64,000 bases of DNA from Leeuwenhoekiella polynyae. Lineage in GTDB: Bacteria; Bacteroidota; Bacteroidia; Flavobacteriales; Flavobacteriaceae. Both the position numbers and the translations under genes were made by a program. Positions within the stretch are counted from its first letter, which is position 1. Every line of letters begins with the position of its first letter. The stretch is taken from assembly GCF_004104075.1 (NCBI RefSeq), contig NZ_QOVK01000003.1:186001-250000 (forward strand). The letters are read 5' to 3'. Of the stretch, positions 29,309 through 38,908 are shown in pieces. Below the pieces are notes generated by a model. It did not search any database. It saw only the letters and a program-made list of their open reading frames with translations, and was not told the DNA's origin.

Positions 29309-29962
29309 ATGATCTTAAAAAAGGAAACAGCTAAAAAAACAGCTGAGTTGTTATTGCAAATTAATGCAATTAAATTACAACCACAAAACCCCTTCACGTG
29401 GGCCAGCGGGTGGAAATCACCTATTTATTGCGATAACCGCATTACTTTGTCGTATCCGCACATACGCAACTACTTACGAGAAAACATTGCTAACCAAATA
29501 GAACAGCTTTATGGAAAGCCAGACGTGATCGCAGGTGTTGCAACAGGCGCCATAGGTATAGGCATGCTGGTTGCAGACTTCTTAAACCTGCCTTTTATCT
29601 ATATTAGGCCAGAGGCGAAAAAGCACGGACGACAAAATCAAATCGAAGGAAAATTAGAGCCTGGTCAATCTGTTGTTGTCGTTGAAGATCTTATCAGTAC
29701 CGGCAAGAGTAGTCTTATGGCTGTGGAAGCATTAAAAGCCGCTGAAGCCAATGTAAAAGGGATGCTGGCTATTTTTACCTATGGTTTTGATATTTCTAAA
29801 ACCAATTTTGAAGAATATGGTATAGACTTGCACACACTAAGCGACTATGAACATCTTTTAGAGCAAGCTTCAGACACACGATATATTTCAGAAAAAGAAC
29901 GCTTAACCTTGCAGACCTGGCGTCTTTCTCCAGACACCTGGGAAGCTGCAGCCTCAGAATAA
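29309..29962 (+). CDS. pyrE: Orotate phosphoribosyltransferase PyrE
   Basis: The PRPP-binding loop VVVVEDLISTGKSSLMAVEA (about residues 122-141) and the N-terminal FTWASGWKSPIYCDNR are diagnostic of PyrE. YIRPEAKKHGRQNQIEG is the flexible catalytic loop with the essential lysine. It converts orotate and PRPP to OMP in pyrimidine synthesis; the next enzyme, PyrF, is encoded at 55816. It is divergent from the Nudix gene and followed 43 bases later by an SRPBCC gene. Confidence 0.95.
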   Translation: MILKKETAKKTAELLLQINAIKLQPQNPFTWASGWKSPIYCDNRITLSYPHIRNYLRENIANQIEQLYGKPDVIAGVATGAIGIGMLVADFLNLPFIYIRPEAKKHGRQNQIEGKLEPGQSVVVVEDLISTGKSSLMAVEALKAAEANVKGMLAIFTYGFDISKTNFEEYGIDLHTLSDYEHLLEQASDTRYISEKERLTLQTWRLSPDTWEAAASE

Positions 29963-30005
29963 ATACTTAACGCTTAATTTCAAATTTTTACAGACTACTA
30001 AACCT

Positions 30006-30398
30006 ATGTATATAGAAAGCCCTAAGAAAACCATTGATAAAAGTCCTGAAACAATTTTCAACTTTCTTATTGATGTGAATAATTACAAACAATTGATGCC
30101 AGACAGCATTAGTAAATTTGAAATTTTAAGCGACAAACGTTTCCTTTTTGCCCTAAAAGGAATGCCGGATATTGTTTTAGAATTAAAAAATAGCGTGCCT
30201 TTTAATAAAGTAGTTTTAGGTGCTGCGAGTGAAAAATTACCTTTTACACTAACTGCAAACATTAAAGAACTTACTGAAAAAAGCAGCGAGGCATATTTTG
30301 AATTTGAAGGTGAATTTAACGCGATGATGTCTATGATGATCAAAGGACCTATCACAAAATTCATTCAAACGCTCACCGAGAACTTGCAAAAAATCTAA
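30006..30398 (+). CDS. SRPBCC (START-like) family protein
   Basis: A 130-residue single-domain protein with the helix-grip pattern: an N-terminal strand (YIESPKKTIDKSPETIFNFL), NNYKQLMPDSISKFEIL, central strands, and a long C-terminal helix (IKGPITKFIQTLTENLQKI). It binds a hydrophobic ligand in related proteins. It is in tandem with pyrE, and its stop overlaps that of the convergent birA gene by 4 bases. Confidence 0.78.
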   Translation: MYIESPKKTIDKSPETIFNFLIDVNNYKQLMPDSISKFEILSDKRFLFALKGMPDIVLELKNSVPFNKVVLGAASEKLPFTLTANIKELTEKSSEAYFEFEGEFNAMMSMMIKGPITKFIQTLTENLQKI

Positions 30399-31123
30399 TA
30401 GAGCAGTTTAAGTTCTTTGAGGTCAAACTCTTTGTAAAGCTCATCTTCCAGTTGTAAGATGAGCTTTCCTGTTTTTGATACTTCGGTTATGATACCGGTG
30501 AAAAGTTCTCCGGTATTGGATTTAAAAGTTGAAGCTTTTCCTTTTCTAAAAAGTTTGTCTTCATATTCAGTTTTGAGCGTTTCAAATGCACCTTGCGTGA
30601 GAAATGCGACGTATTTGTAAAACTTGATTATGAGAAACTCTAAAACTTCTTCTAGGTCAAAAATCTTTCCGGTTTCTAAAGCTAGCGAAGTTGCACGTGG
30701 TGCATGTTTAAATACTTTCTGATTGATGTTGAGCCCAACACCAATTATGACAGCATAAAGACCGTTACGTATCACACTTTCTATAAGTATACCGCAAATT
30801 TTAGATTTACCTGCCAATATGTCGTTTGGCCATTTAACAGATATATTCTCAACTCCAAACTCTTCTAAAACCTCATAAATAGCAAGCGAAGTTGCCATTG
30901 TAATGTAAAAAGATTTACCCACCGGCAAACCTTTTACACGCTTAAACACACTAAACGTAAGGTTTTTACCCGACTCTGACTCCCACGAAGCACCACGTTG
31001 TCCTCTACCCGCTCTTTGGTCTAAAGTCCAGACCAGAACATCACTTTCTGAGTCGAACTCTTTTGTATAGGCTCTTAAGTACGAATTTGTAGAAGTTGTG
31101 GCATTAAGTTTGACTACTTTCAT
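30395..31123 (-). CDS. birA: Biotin--[acetyl-CoA carboxylase] ligase BirA
   Basis: The 242-residue catalytic form has the ATP/biotin loop QRAGRGQRGASWESESGKNL, KWPNDILAGKSKICGILIES and VIIGVGLNINQ. It lacks the N-terminal helix-turn-helix of E. coli BirA, so it is a monofunctional ligase and not a repressor. It attaches biotin to the carboxyl carrier protein of acetyl-CoA carboxylase. It is divergent from rsfS, with about 85 bases between the starts. Confidence 0.93.
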   Translation of the reverse strand: MKVVKLNATTSTNSYLRAYTKEFDSESDVLVWTLDQRAGRGQRGASWESESGKNLTFSVFKRVKGLPVGKSFYITMATSLAIYEVLEEFGVENISVKWPNDILAGKSKICGILIESVIRNGLYAVIIGVGLNINQKVFKHAPRATSLALETGKIFDLEEVLEFLIIKFYKYVAFLTQGAFETLKTEYEDKLFRKGKASTFKSNTGELFTGIITEVSKTGKLILQLEDELYKEFDLKELKLLY

Positions 31124-31181
31124 GCTGTAAATAGAATGGCTTAAATGTTATCACAAGAAACACTATGAAACAAAATTGTAA

Positions 31182-31189
31182 TAACTTTG
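31182..31189 (+). promoter_or_regulatory. Probable -7 element of the rsfS-ftsH promoter
   Basis: TAACTTTG matches TAnnTTTG, 20 bases upstream of the rsfS start. A clear -33 element is not evident. Confidence 0.5.
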
Positions 31190-31208
31190 CCAGACTAAAA
31201 AAGATTTA

Positions 31209-31580
31209 ATGGCAAAAAAAGAAGTAAGTACAGATCAACTAATTACAACTATTCTAGAAGGGATTGAAGAAGTGAAGGGTCAAAACATTGATTTATTAGA
31301 CCTTAGGGAGATAGAGAACATGGTTTGTGACTACTTTATCGTATGCAATGGTACTTCTAATACGCAGGTTACTGCCATTGTAAATTCAATTCAAAAAACC
31401 GTAAGCAAAAAACTTAAAGATAAGCCCTGGCACGTAGAAGGCACGCAAAATGCTGAATGGGTGCTGATGGATTACGTACACGTTGTGGTACACGTTTTTC
31501 AAAAGCATATCAGGGAATATTATGACATTGAAAGCCTTTGGGGAGATGCCAAAGTAACATCAATTGAATCAAATTATTAA
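31209..31580 (+). CDS. rsfS: Ribosomal silencing factor RsfS
   Basis: A 123-residue protein with the RsfS/Iojap fold: LLDLREIENMVCDYFIVCNG, DKPWHVEGTQNAEWVLMDY and VVVHVFQKHIREYYDIESLW. It binds uL14 of the large ribosomal subunit and blocks subunit joining when nutrients are low. It lies directly before ftsH with a 9-base gap, a conserved flavobacterial arrangement. Confidence 0.94.
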   Translation: MAKKEVSTDQLITTILEGIEEVKGQNIDLLDLREIENMVCDYFIVCNGTSNTQVTAIVNSIQKTVSKKLKDKPWHVEGTQNAEWVLMDYVHVVVHVFQKHIREYYDIESLWGDAKVTSIESNY

Positions 31581-31589
31581 AAAAAATCA

Positions 31590-33563
31590 ATGGCAGACAA
31601 ATCAAAAAAGCCCGCTCCTAATAAGCCTAAATTTAGCGCTTGGTGGATTTACACCGCGATAATACTTGTATTCTTAGCTCTTAATATTTTCAGCAGTGGC
31701 TCCGATCATGGAAATCCAAAAGAGATTTTACAGGATCAGCTAATTTCGGTTATTAAAGATGGTGATGTAAAAAGAATAGACATAAGTACTACTCCTAGTA
31801 AACGTGTCGCTTATATCTACCTAACAGATGATGCAAAAAACAAAGAAAAGCACACGAAGCCTGCAGATAATGGCATGAACCTTTTTAGTAGTAGTGGTGG
31901 TGCTGACTATGAATATCGCTACGGAACCCTTGAAAATTTTGAGAATTCCCTAGCAGCTTTGAAGGTTGATAATGATTTCAAAACTAAAAATTTACCACCT
32001 GATAACACTTGGGCCAGCGATCTCTTCACTATGCTACTGCCCATTGCTATCATTATTGGTATTTGGATCTTTATAATGCGCAGAATGTCTTCTGGTGGTG
32101 CTGGTGGTGCTGGCGGTCAGATTTTCAATATAGGGAAATCTAAAGCAAAACTTTTTGATGAAAAAACCGATGTCAAAACATCGTTTAAAGATGTTGCTGG
32201 GCTTGAAGGAGCTAAAGAAGAAGTACAAGAGATTGTAGATTTCTTAAAGAATCCTGAAAAATACACAAATCTTGGAGGTAAAATCCCAAAAGGAGCATTA
32301 CTCGTAGGACCTCCGGGAACTGGTAAAACTTTACTCGCAAAAGCAGTTGCCGGTGAAGCTAAAGTCCCATTCTTTTCGCTTTCTGGTTCTGACTTTGTAG
32401 AGATGTTTGTAGGTGTAGGTGCTTCGCGGGTACGTGACCTTTTTAAACAAGCAAAAGAAAAATCTCCTGCTATTATTTTTATTGATGAGATTGATGCAAT
32501 AGGTAGAGCTCGTGGTAAAGCTAATTTTAGTGGATCTAACGATGAACGTGAAAATACATTAAACCAACTTCTAACAGAGATGGATGGTTTTGGAACAAAC
32601 ACTAATGTTATCGTTATTGCTGCTACCAACCGTGCAGATGTTTTAGATACTGCACTGATGCGCGCCGGTCGTTTTGACCGTCAGATTTATGTAGACCTTC
32701 CTGACGTTAGAGAACGTAAAGAGATTTTTGAAGTTCACTTGCGTCCACTTAAAAAAGTGGCTGAAGAGTTAGATACAGAGTTTATGGCTAAACAAACACC
32801 TGGATTCTCTGGTGCAGATATAGCCAATGTGTGTAATGAGGCTGCTCTTATCGCTGCACGGCAAGGCAAATCAGCCGTTGGTCGTCAAGACTTTTTAGAT
32901 GCGGTAGATCGTATAGTAGGAGGACTAGAAAAGAAAAATAAAATCATCACTCCAGACGAGAAAAAAGCAATTGCTTTTCACGAAGCTGGTCACGCCACTG
33001 TTAGTTGGATGCTTGAACACGCTGCACCTTTAGTAAAGGTCACGATTGTTCCTCGTGGTCGTTCATTAGGAGCTGCTTGGTATTTACCAGAAGAGCGATT
33101 AATTGTACGCCCTGAACAGATGCTTGACGAGATGTGTGCTGCTATGGGTGGTCGTGCTGCCGAAAAAGTAACCTTTGATAAAATCTCTACAGGAGCCCTT
33201 AGTGACTTAGAAAAAGTGACTAAACAAGCGCGAATGATGGTAACTACTTATGGTTTAAACGATGAGATCGGTAACTTAACTTATTACGATTCTTCAGGGC
33301 AGAATGAGTATAACTTCAGTAAGCCTTACAGTGAAAAAACTGCAGAACTTATTGATAAAGAAATTTCAAAGATTATTGAAGAGCAATATCAACGTGCTAT
33401 TCAAATCCTAGAAGACAATAAAGATAAATTGAATGAACTTGCAGAAGTTCTTCTAGATAAAGAGGTGATTTTCAAAGATAACTTAGAAAAAATATTTGGA
33501 AAACGCCCTTTTGACAAAAACATCGAAGCTGAAACTAAGAATCTTCCTGTAAGCGAAAGTTAG
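31590..33563 (+). CDS. ftsH: ATP-dependent membrane zinc protease FtsH
   Basis: Two membrane helices (about residues 16-32 and 145-165) flank a periplasmic domain. The AAA+ ATPase has Walker A GPPGTGKT at about 239-246, Walker [16 protein letters not shown] and the second region [16 protein letters not shown]. The M41 protease domain carries HEAGH with its first His at 464, and the third ligand Asp in [13 protein letters not shown]. It degrades misfolded membrane and some soluble proteins. A glycine-rich stretch after the second helix (about 167-175) is a common linker. A terminator follows. Confidence 0.97.
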   Translation: MADKSKKPAPNKPKFSAWWIYTAIILVFLALNIFSSGSDHGNPKEILQDQLISVIKDGDVKRIDISTTPSKRVAYIYLTDDAKNKEKHTKPADNGMNLFSSSGGADYEYRYGTLENFENSLAALKVDNDFKTKNLPPDNTWASDLFTMLLPIAIIIGIWIFIMRRMSSGGAGGAGGQIFNIGKSKAKLFDEKTDVKTSFKDVAGLEGAKEEVQEIVDFLKNPEKYTNLGGKIPKGALLVGPPGTGKTLLAKAVAGEAKVPFFSLSGSDFVEMFVGVGASRVRDLFKQAKEKSPAIIFIDEIDAIGRARGKANFSGSNDERENTLNQLLTEMDGFGTNTNVIVIAATNRADVLDTALMRAGRFDRQIYVDLPDVRERKEIFEVHLRPLKKVAEELDTEFMAKQTPGFSGADIANVCNEAALIAARQGKSAVGRQDFLDAVDRIVGGLEKKNKIITPDEKKAIAFHEAGHATVSWMLEHAAPLVKVTIVPRGRSLGAAWYLPEERLIVRPEQMLDEMCAAMGGRAAEKVTFDKISTGALSDLEKVTKQARMMVTTYGLNDEIGNLTYYDSSGQNEYNFSKPYSEKTAELIDKEISKIIEEQYQRAIQILEDNKDKLNELAEVLLDKEVIFKDNLEKIFGKRPFDKNIEAETKNLPVSES

Positions 33564-33587
33564 AATCTTAGCATTTGCAATCAATAT

Positions 33588-33628
33588 AAAATCTTAACTT
33601 GACACGTTGTTGAGTTAAGATTTTTTAT
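33588..33628 (+). terminator. Terminator after ftsH
   Basis: The arms aaaatcttaact (33588-33599) and agttaagatttt (33613-33624) pair, followed by more T. The 3' half overlaps the promoter of the next operon. Confidence 0.7.
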
Positions 33629-33633
33629 ATTTG
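33607..33633 (+). promoter_or_regulatory. Probable promoter of the LUD-cdsA-psd-acbP operon
   Basis: TTG at 33607-33609 lies 16 bases before TATATTTG at 33626-33633 (TAnnTTTG). The start codon of the LUD gene is at 33670. The element is embedded in the ftsH terminator hairpin. Confidence 0.55.
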
Positions 33634-33669
33634 ATAGAATCCTAAATTTAGACGAATATCCACTCATTT

Positions 33670-34284
33670 ATGAGTATCTTAAAAAAGCTTTTTAAGCAGA
33701 AAATTTCGCCAAGCGCAGACAAACCCGAAGGTTCTACTAAAGAACGAGGTAAATATATGCCTGATGTCACCGCTCCGGCAGATGAACGCTTTACTAAACA
33801 TTTCATCCTCAATGGCGGTAAATTTTTGTACTGTGTCGATATGGATGAAGTTCATGAAAGTTTTGACAACATCCTTCTTGAAAACGATTGGTACGAGCAA
33901 GACGTCTATTGTCTTGATGACAAATTAGAAGATCTTTTTAAAGGCTATAATTTAAAATTTGGCAGAGAAAAAGAGGCAAAGTTCTTTTTATCAACTTGTG
34001 AAAATCTAATTGCAGATGATGGCAGTCTCTTAATCTCTTCAAATCAAATCAAAGAGAAAAAATTAAAAGAGCTTCCTCAGAACTTAGTAATATTTGCAAC
34101 AACAAGTCAAATTGTAAACAGTATTGGCGAAGGTTTAAGAGGCATTAAAAAGAAAAACACAGGACAAATACCTACAAACATCACCACGATTAAAAATTTT
34201 GAACCTAAAGAAGGGGCAAAAGATTTTATGAGCTATGGCAGTAGTGCAAAAAATCTTTATTTATTACTACTAGAAGATTTGTAG
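33670..34284 (+). CDS. LUD-domain (LutC/YkgG-like) protein
   Basis: The 204-residue protein has a short basic start followed by a LUD fold (about residues 60-204): ADDGSLLISSNQIKEKKL, LPQNLVIFATTSQIVNSIGE and GAKDFMSYGSSAKNLYLLLL. LUD proteins include LutC of lactate utilisation, but this single-gene form beside phospholipid genes is a conserved flavobacterial group whose role is not known. It ends one base before cdsA begins. Confidence 0.78.
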   Translation: MSILKKLFKQKISPSADKPEGSTKERGKYMPDVTAPADERFTKHFILNGGKFLYCVDMDEVHESFDNILLENDWYEQDVYCLDDKLEDLFKGYNLKFGREKEAKFFLSTCENLIADDGSLLISSNQIKEKKLKELPQNLVIFATTSQIVNSIGEGLRGIKKKNTGQIPTNITTIKNFEPKEGAKDFMSYGSSAKNLYLLLLEDL

Positions 34285-34285
34285 T

Positions 34286-35089
34286 ATGCGCGAAATTACC
34301 GTAAGAGCACTTTCCGGCTTTTTATATGTTGTCATCTTATTGTTTTCCATTTTCTATTCAGAGAAATGGTATATCCTGTTGTTCTTACTCTTCGGTATTA
34401 TCACCTTGCGTGAATTCTTAAGACTCATTGGTTTTCAGTTTTGGTACACTTATTTGATACTGGTCTCTTTTATTCTGTTTTTCAGTTATTACAAAGTTTC
34501 AAAAGTTGCAACACTAGTTCTTTTAGGGCTAACTGTAGCTACCGGAATATATTTAATGAAAAATCTTTTCAGCGAAAAACTTAGAAAATACCGGAAACTT
34601 CAAAAGTTACACATTACCATATTTTATATCATTGCCAGCTTTGTATTTTTAACCTTACTCCCTTCACACGGCGATGATTTTTCTCCATATACCGTTGCTG
34701 GTTTATTTATCCTAATATGGACAAACGATACTTTTGCTTTTATTGTAGGTAAAAGTTTTGGACGCCATAAATTATTTCCGAGTATTTCTCCTAAAAAAAC
34801 AATTGAAGGCTTTTTTGGAGGGCTCGTTTTTGCTTGTATTGCCAGTTATTTTATTCATAAATTTACAGACAGCCTTAACTTCAATATCTGGCTATCGCTT
34901 GCGGTAGTAATGAGCACACTAGGGACTTTTGGTGATTTAATAGAATCTAAACTAAAACGTGAGGCCGGCGTTAAAGACAGTGGAACCCTGATGCCAGGGC
35001 ACGGCGGATTATATGATCGATTAGATAGTATTTTGTTTGCTAGTCCATTTATTTATTTGGTTTTAATAGTATTTGAATATGTTTCATAA
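34286..35089 (+). CDS. cdsA: Phosphatidate cytidylyltransferase CdsA
   Basis: A 267-residue protein with about seven membrane helices. The family signature is near the C-terminus: GTFGDLIESKLKREAGVKDS followed by GTLMPGHGGLYDRLDS. NDTFAFIVGKSFGRHKLFPS is a second conserved block. It makes CDP-diacylglycerol from phosphatidate and CTP at the membrane. Its 3' end overlaps the start of psd by 11 bases. Confidence 0.95.
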   Translation: MREITVRALSGFLYVVILLFSIFYSEKWYILLFLLFGIITLREFLRLIGFQFWYTYLILVSFILFFSYYKVSKVATLVLLGLTVATGIYLMKNLFSEKLRKYRKLQKLHITIFYIIASFVFLTLLPSHGDDFSPYTVAGLFILIWTNDTFAFIVGKSFGRHKLFPSISPKKTIEGFFGGLVFACIASYFIHKFTDSLNFNIWLSLAVVMSTLGTFGDLIESKLKREAGVKDSGTLMPGHGGLYDRLDSILFASPFIYLVLIVFEYVS

Positions 35090-35732
35090 AGAAGGTTATA
35101 CCATAATTATCATAACACTACTTATTGTAGCTGTGGGATTTATAGCGACACAAACCTGGGTATCTCCAGTTTGGTTGCAATATATATGTTATGGTGCTTT
35201 AGCCGTACTACTCATACTCATACTTCAGTTTTTCAGAAATCCTACCCGAACTGCAAATGGTACTATTGATGAGATTATTGCCCCTGTTGATGGTAAAGTT
35301 GTAGTTATTGAAGAAGTGTACGAACGTGAATATTTTAAAGAAAATCGTTTACAGGTTTCAATCTTTATGTCTCCCATAAATGTTCACGTAACAAGATACC
35401 CGGCGACAGGCGAAGTAGTTTACAGCAAATACCACCCGGGCAAATATCTTGTTGCCTGGCATCCTAAAGCTTCTGAAGAAAACGAGCGCACCACTGTTGT
35501 TGTTAGAACTACAAGCTTTGGAGATATATTATACCGCCAAATTGCAGGAGCAATGGCTAAACGCATTGTAAATTATGCTAAAAAAGGTGACAATGCTGTT
35601 CAGGGAGAGGACAGTGGATTTATAAAATTTGGTTCCCGAGTTGACTTATATTTACCTGTAGGCACTCCTATTGCAGTTAAACTCAACCAGAAAGTTAAAG
35701 GTGCAGAAAGCATCATCGCCACCTTAAAGTAA
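35079..35732 (+). CDS. psd: Phosphatidylserine decarboxylase (Psd, short form)
   Basis: The short prokaryotic type of 218 residues. Two membrane helices (about 7-25 and 31-50) precede the catalytic domain: APVDGKVVVIEEVYER, FMSPINVHVTRYP and GEVVYSKYHPGKYLVAWHPK. The self-cleavage site is GS in IKFGSRVDLYLP, which yields the pyruvoyl group. It converts phosphatidylserine to phosphatidylethanolamine. ATG at 35079 is used (an in-frame TTG is at 35073); it overlaps cdsA. Confidence 0.94.
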   Translation: MFHKEGYTIIIITLLIVAVGFIATQTWVSPVWLQYICYGALAVLLILILQFFRNPTRTANGTIDEIIAPVDGKVVVIEEVYEREYFKENRLQVSIFMSPINVHVTRYPATGEVVYSKYHPGKYLVAWHPKASEENERTTVVVRTTSFGDILYRQIAGAMAKRIVNYAKKGDNAVQGEDSGFIKFGSRVDLYLPVGTPIAVKLNQKVKGAESIIATLK

Positions 35733-35741
35733 CCGCTAGTT

Positions 35742-36014
35742 TTGAATAAAGAAGAATTAGAAAGAGCGTTTCAGGATGCTGCCAGAAAAGCAAGTGAAAC
35801 CAAAACGGTTTTACCTCCAGACATTCAGTTGTTGCTTTATGCTCATTACAAACAAGGTAATCAAAAAAGCAAATTAATACCGGTAGAGAATATTAAAGAA
35901 AATGATCTGCGTAGTGCTTTTAAATACAACGCTCTTATTCAGATAAAAGGTCTTTCTGCTACAGAAGCAAAAAAGGAATACATCAGACTTGTAGACCAAT
36001 ATATTCCTGATTAG
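35742..36014 (+). CDS. Acyl-CoA-binding protein
   Basis: A 90-residue four-helix acyl-CoA-binding protein: LERAFQDAARKASETKTVLP, LLLYAHYKQGNQ (the conserved YAHYKQ motif) and GLSATEAKKEYIRLVDQY. It usually carries KWDAW-like residues, here replaced by AFKYNALIQIKG. It binds long-chain acyl-CoA and buffers it for lipid synthesis, in keeping with its place after cdsA and psd. The start is TTG at 35742; no other start fits. A terminator follows. Confidence 0.88.
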   Translation: MNKEELERAFQDAARKASETKTVLPPDIQLLLYAHYKQGNQKSKLIPVENIKENDLRSAFKYNALIQIKGLSATEAKKEYIRLVDQYIPD

Positions 36015-36021
36015 GTCAAAA

Positions 36022-36056
36022 ACAAAAAACCCTGAGTTAAGACTCAGGGTTTTTTA
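36022..36056. terminator. Bidirectional terminator between acbP and valS
   Basis: The arms aaaaccctgagt and actcagggtttt (about 36026-36037 and 36042-36053) with a 4-base loop, flanked by A- and T-runs. It serves both convergent genes. Confidence 0.85.
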
Positions 36057-36077
36057 ATTATATACTATTTCAAAATA

Positions 36078-38711
36078 TTATTTTAAAGCTGCCAGTCGTT
36101 TCTCAAGTGCATCTATTTTTGCCTGAGCATCAGCTTGTTTCTGCTTTTCTATAGCAACCACTTGCTCTGGAGCGTTGTTTACAAAACGCTCATTAGAAAG
36201 CTTTTTAGAAACTGAATTCATGAAGCCTTTTGTATATTCTAATTCTTCAGTGATTTTTGCGATTTCAGCATCTACATCTATCGCTCCAGTCAACGGAATA
36301 AAGTATTCGTTAGCCTTTACCCTAAAGGAAAGCGCTCCATCTTTACTAGCCTCTGTTGCTTCAATCTTAGATAGATTACACAACTTAATAATGATGTCAT
36401 CGTAACGTTCTGAAAAGCCTTCCGTATTCATTACAAACAGCTCAAGCTCATCTTTAAAAGAAATATTCTTCTCTTTTCTAATCGCTCTAACTCCAGTAAT
36501 TACTTGAGTTGCCAGTTCAAAATCTGCTAAAATTTCGGCATTTCCAGTTTCAATTTTAGGCCATTGATTAATAATCAACGCCTCTTCTGGAGTACGATCT
36601 GTTATATTTTGCCAAATTTCTTCCGAAGCAAAAGGAGTAAATGGATGTAGGATACGCAGGTTATTTTCTAAAGCTTCAATAACCGCATCATAAGTTTTCT
36701 TATCAATGGGTTTGCCGTATTCAGGTTTGACAACCTCAAGTAACCAACTACAGAAATCATCCCAAACCAACTTATATGTGGCCATCAGCGCGTCGCTAAT
36801 ACGATACTTACTGAAATGATCTTCAATCTCTACTCCAGCCTGTTTGAAACGTTCTGTATACCACTCTAAACCTTTAATGCTGGCTTGAGGCTGTTCTATA
36901 GTAGCGTCTACTTCCCACCCTTTAATAAGTCTAAAAGCATTCCAGATTTTATTCACAAAGCCTTTACCCTGCTTACAGAGGTCTTCATCAAACAACAAGT
37001 CATTTCCGGCAGCAGCACTTAATAGTAAACCAACACGCACACCATCTGCACCATAATCATCAATAAGTTTCATCGCATCTGGCGAATTTCCTAGAGACTT
37101 AGACATTTTACGGCGGTCTGCATCACGAACCAATCCGGTCAAATACACATTTGTAAATGGCTTTTCACCGGTATACTCATACCCTGCCATAATCATACGC
37201 GCAACCCAGAAAAATAAAATATCTGGTCCCGTAACGAGGTCATTAGTCGGATAGTAGTATTTAAAATCTTCGTTATCAGGGTTTACAACTCCGTCAAAGA
37301 CACTCATAGGCCACAACCAAGAAGAAAACCACGTATCCAGCGCATCTTCATCCTGACGTAAATCAGCATCGGTTAAGCTATCGTTTCCGGTTTTCGCCTT
37401 CGCGGAAGCTAAAGCCTCTTCTCTGTTTTTAGCAACAACAAAATCTTCTTTACCATTACCGTAATAATAAGCCGGTATCTGCTGCCCCCACCATAATTGA
37501 CGTGAAATATTCCAGTCTCTGATGTTTTCCATCCAGTGACGATAGGTATTGTCAAATTTCTTCGGAAATAAATTCACTTCTTCCGTCTCGAGAACCGCTT
37601 TAATAGCCGGCTCTGCAAGATCTTTCATCTTCAAAAACCACTGATCAGAAAGCTTTGGCTCAATTACAGCTTTTGTTCGTTCTGAAGTTCCTACTTTATT
37701 GGTATGTGTTTCAGTTTTTACTAAAGCACCAGAATCTTTAAGTTCTTTTACAATTTCGTCACGAACAACAAAACGGTCTTTACCCGAATAGTGTAACCCG
37801 TATTCGTTTAAAGAAGCATCATCATTGAAGATATCAATTACATCAAGACCGTGCTTATCTCCCAACATTTTATCGTTCTCGTCGTGAGCCGGAGTAACTT
37901 TTAAACAACCAGTACCAAACTCTAAGTCAACATATTCATCTTCAATAATAGGTACACTACGGTTAACAATAGGTACAATTGCTTTTTTTCCTCGTAAATG
38001 AGCAAAACGCGCATCATTAGGATTGATGCAAATAGCAGTATCTCCAAAAATAGTTTCAGGTCTCGTCGTTGCGATGGTTAGTACCTCATCACTATCTTCT
38101 AATTTATAATTTAAATAATATAAATATCCCTGACGCTCCTCGTGAATAACCTCCTCATCAGAAAGTGTTGTTTGAGCTTCAGGATCCCAGTTTACCATAC
38201 GATGGCCACGGTAAATAAGTCCTTTATTATATAAGTCAATAAAGCATTGAATAACACTGGCTGACATGGTGTCATCCATCGTAAAACGCAAACGCTCCCA
38301 GTCGCAAGAAGCTCCTAATTTCTTAAGTTGATCAAGAATAGTCCCGCCGTATTTATCGGTCCATTCCCAAGCATGCTTTAAGAATTCTTCACGAGTAAGG
38401 TCACTTTTATTGATTCCTTCAGCCTTCAATTTTGCAACAACTTTAGCTTCAGTCGCAATAGACGCGTGATCTGTACCAGGAACCCAGCAAGCATTAAGGC
38501 CTTTTAAACGCGCACGACGTATTAAAACATCTTGAATGGTATTATTCAGCATATGCCCCATATGTAAAATACCCGTCACGTTAGGGGGTGGTATTACAAT
38601 GGTATACGGCTCTTTATCATTAGGTTCTGAATGAAAATAATTATGTTCCATCCAGTAGTCGTACCACTTTTGCTCAACGTCTTTTGAGCTGTATTTTGAA
38701 GCTAATGCCAT
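36078..38711 (-). CDS. valS: Valyl-tRNA synthetase ValS
   Basis: This 877-residue class I synthetase has the HIGH motif as HMGH in PPNVTGILHMGHML near residue 50 and the KMSKS loop in DRRKMSKSLGNSPDAM near 535. The editing (CP1) domain contains TTRPETIFGDTAI. LWWGQQIPAYYYG and the anticodon-binding domain follow, and the C-terminal end is a coiled coil (EKQKQADAQAKIDALEKRL). It charges tRNA-Val. It is monocistronic on the minus strand. Confidence 0.97.
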   Translation of the reverse strand: MALASKYSSKDVEQKWYDYWMEHNYFHSEPNDKEPYTIVIPPPNVTGILHMGHMLNNTIQDVLIRRARLKGLNACWVPGTDHASIATEAKVVAKLKAEGINKSDLTREEFLKHAWEWTDKYGGTILDQLKKLGASCDWERLRFTMDDTMSASVIQCFIDLYNKGLIYRGHRMVNWDPEAQTTLSDEEVIHEERQGYLYYLNYKLEDSDEVLTIATTRPETIFGDTAICINPNDARFAHLRGKKAIVPIVNRSVPIIEDEYVDLEFGTGCLKVTPAHDENDKMLGDKHGLDVIDIFNDDASLNEYGLHYSGKDRFVVRDEIVKELKDSGALVKTETHTNKVGTSERTKAVIEPKLSDQWFLKMKDLAEPAIKAVLETEEVNLFPKKFDNTYRHWMENIRDWNISRQLWWGQQIPAYYYGNGKEDFVVAKNREEALASAKAKTGNDSLTDADLRQDEDALDTWFSSWLWPMSVFDGVVNPDNEDFKYYYPTNDLVTGPDILFFWVARMIMAGYEYTGEKPFTNVYLTGLVRDADRRKMSKSLGNSPDAMKLIDDYGADGVRVGLLLSAAAGNDLLFDEDLCKQGKGFVNKIWNAFRLIKGWEVDATIEQPQASIKGLEWYTERFKQAGVEIEDHFSKYRISDALMATYKLVWDDFCSWLLEVVKPEYGKPIDKKTYDAVIEALENNLRILHPFTPFASEEIWQNITDRTPEEALIINQWPKIETGNAEILADFELATQVITGVRAIRKEKNISFKDELELFVMNTEGFSERYDDIIIKLCNLSKIEATEASKDGALSFRVKANEYFIPLTGAIDVDAEIAKITEELEYTKGFMNSVSKKLSNERFVNNAPEQVVAIEKQKQADAQAKIDALEKRLAALK

Positions 38712-38740
38712 TCTTGGTCTAATTTTTGTCTATAAGAGTG

Positions 38741-38748
38741 CAAAAGTA
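38741..38748 (-). promoter_or_regulatory. Probable -7 element of the valS promoter
   Basis: On the minus strand this reads TACTTTTG, matching TAnnTTTG, 30 bases before the valS start. The upstream -33 element is not obvious. Confidence 0.45.
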
Positions 38749-38908
38749 CTTATATACTAAGGATTTTAAAAAGAACCGAAGCATTAAAAAAACAACTTTT
38801 AAGCAAGCAATTAAGATTAAAAAACAAGGCTCAACCATAATAATGAGCTACATTTTTGCACAAACATCAGAATAGGCTTACTTTTATGCTTCATTAACAC
38901 TTAGAATT

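Noticed and set aside
32117-32629. A 170-codon frame antisense to ftsH
   Set aside because: It lies fully inside the well supported ftsH gene, with Ser/Pro-rich composition typical of a reverse-strand shadow.
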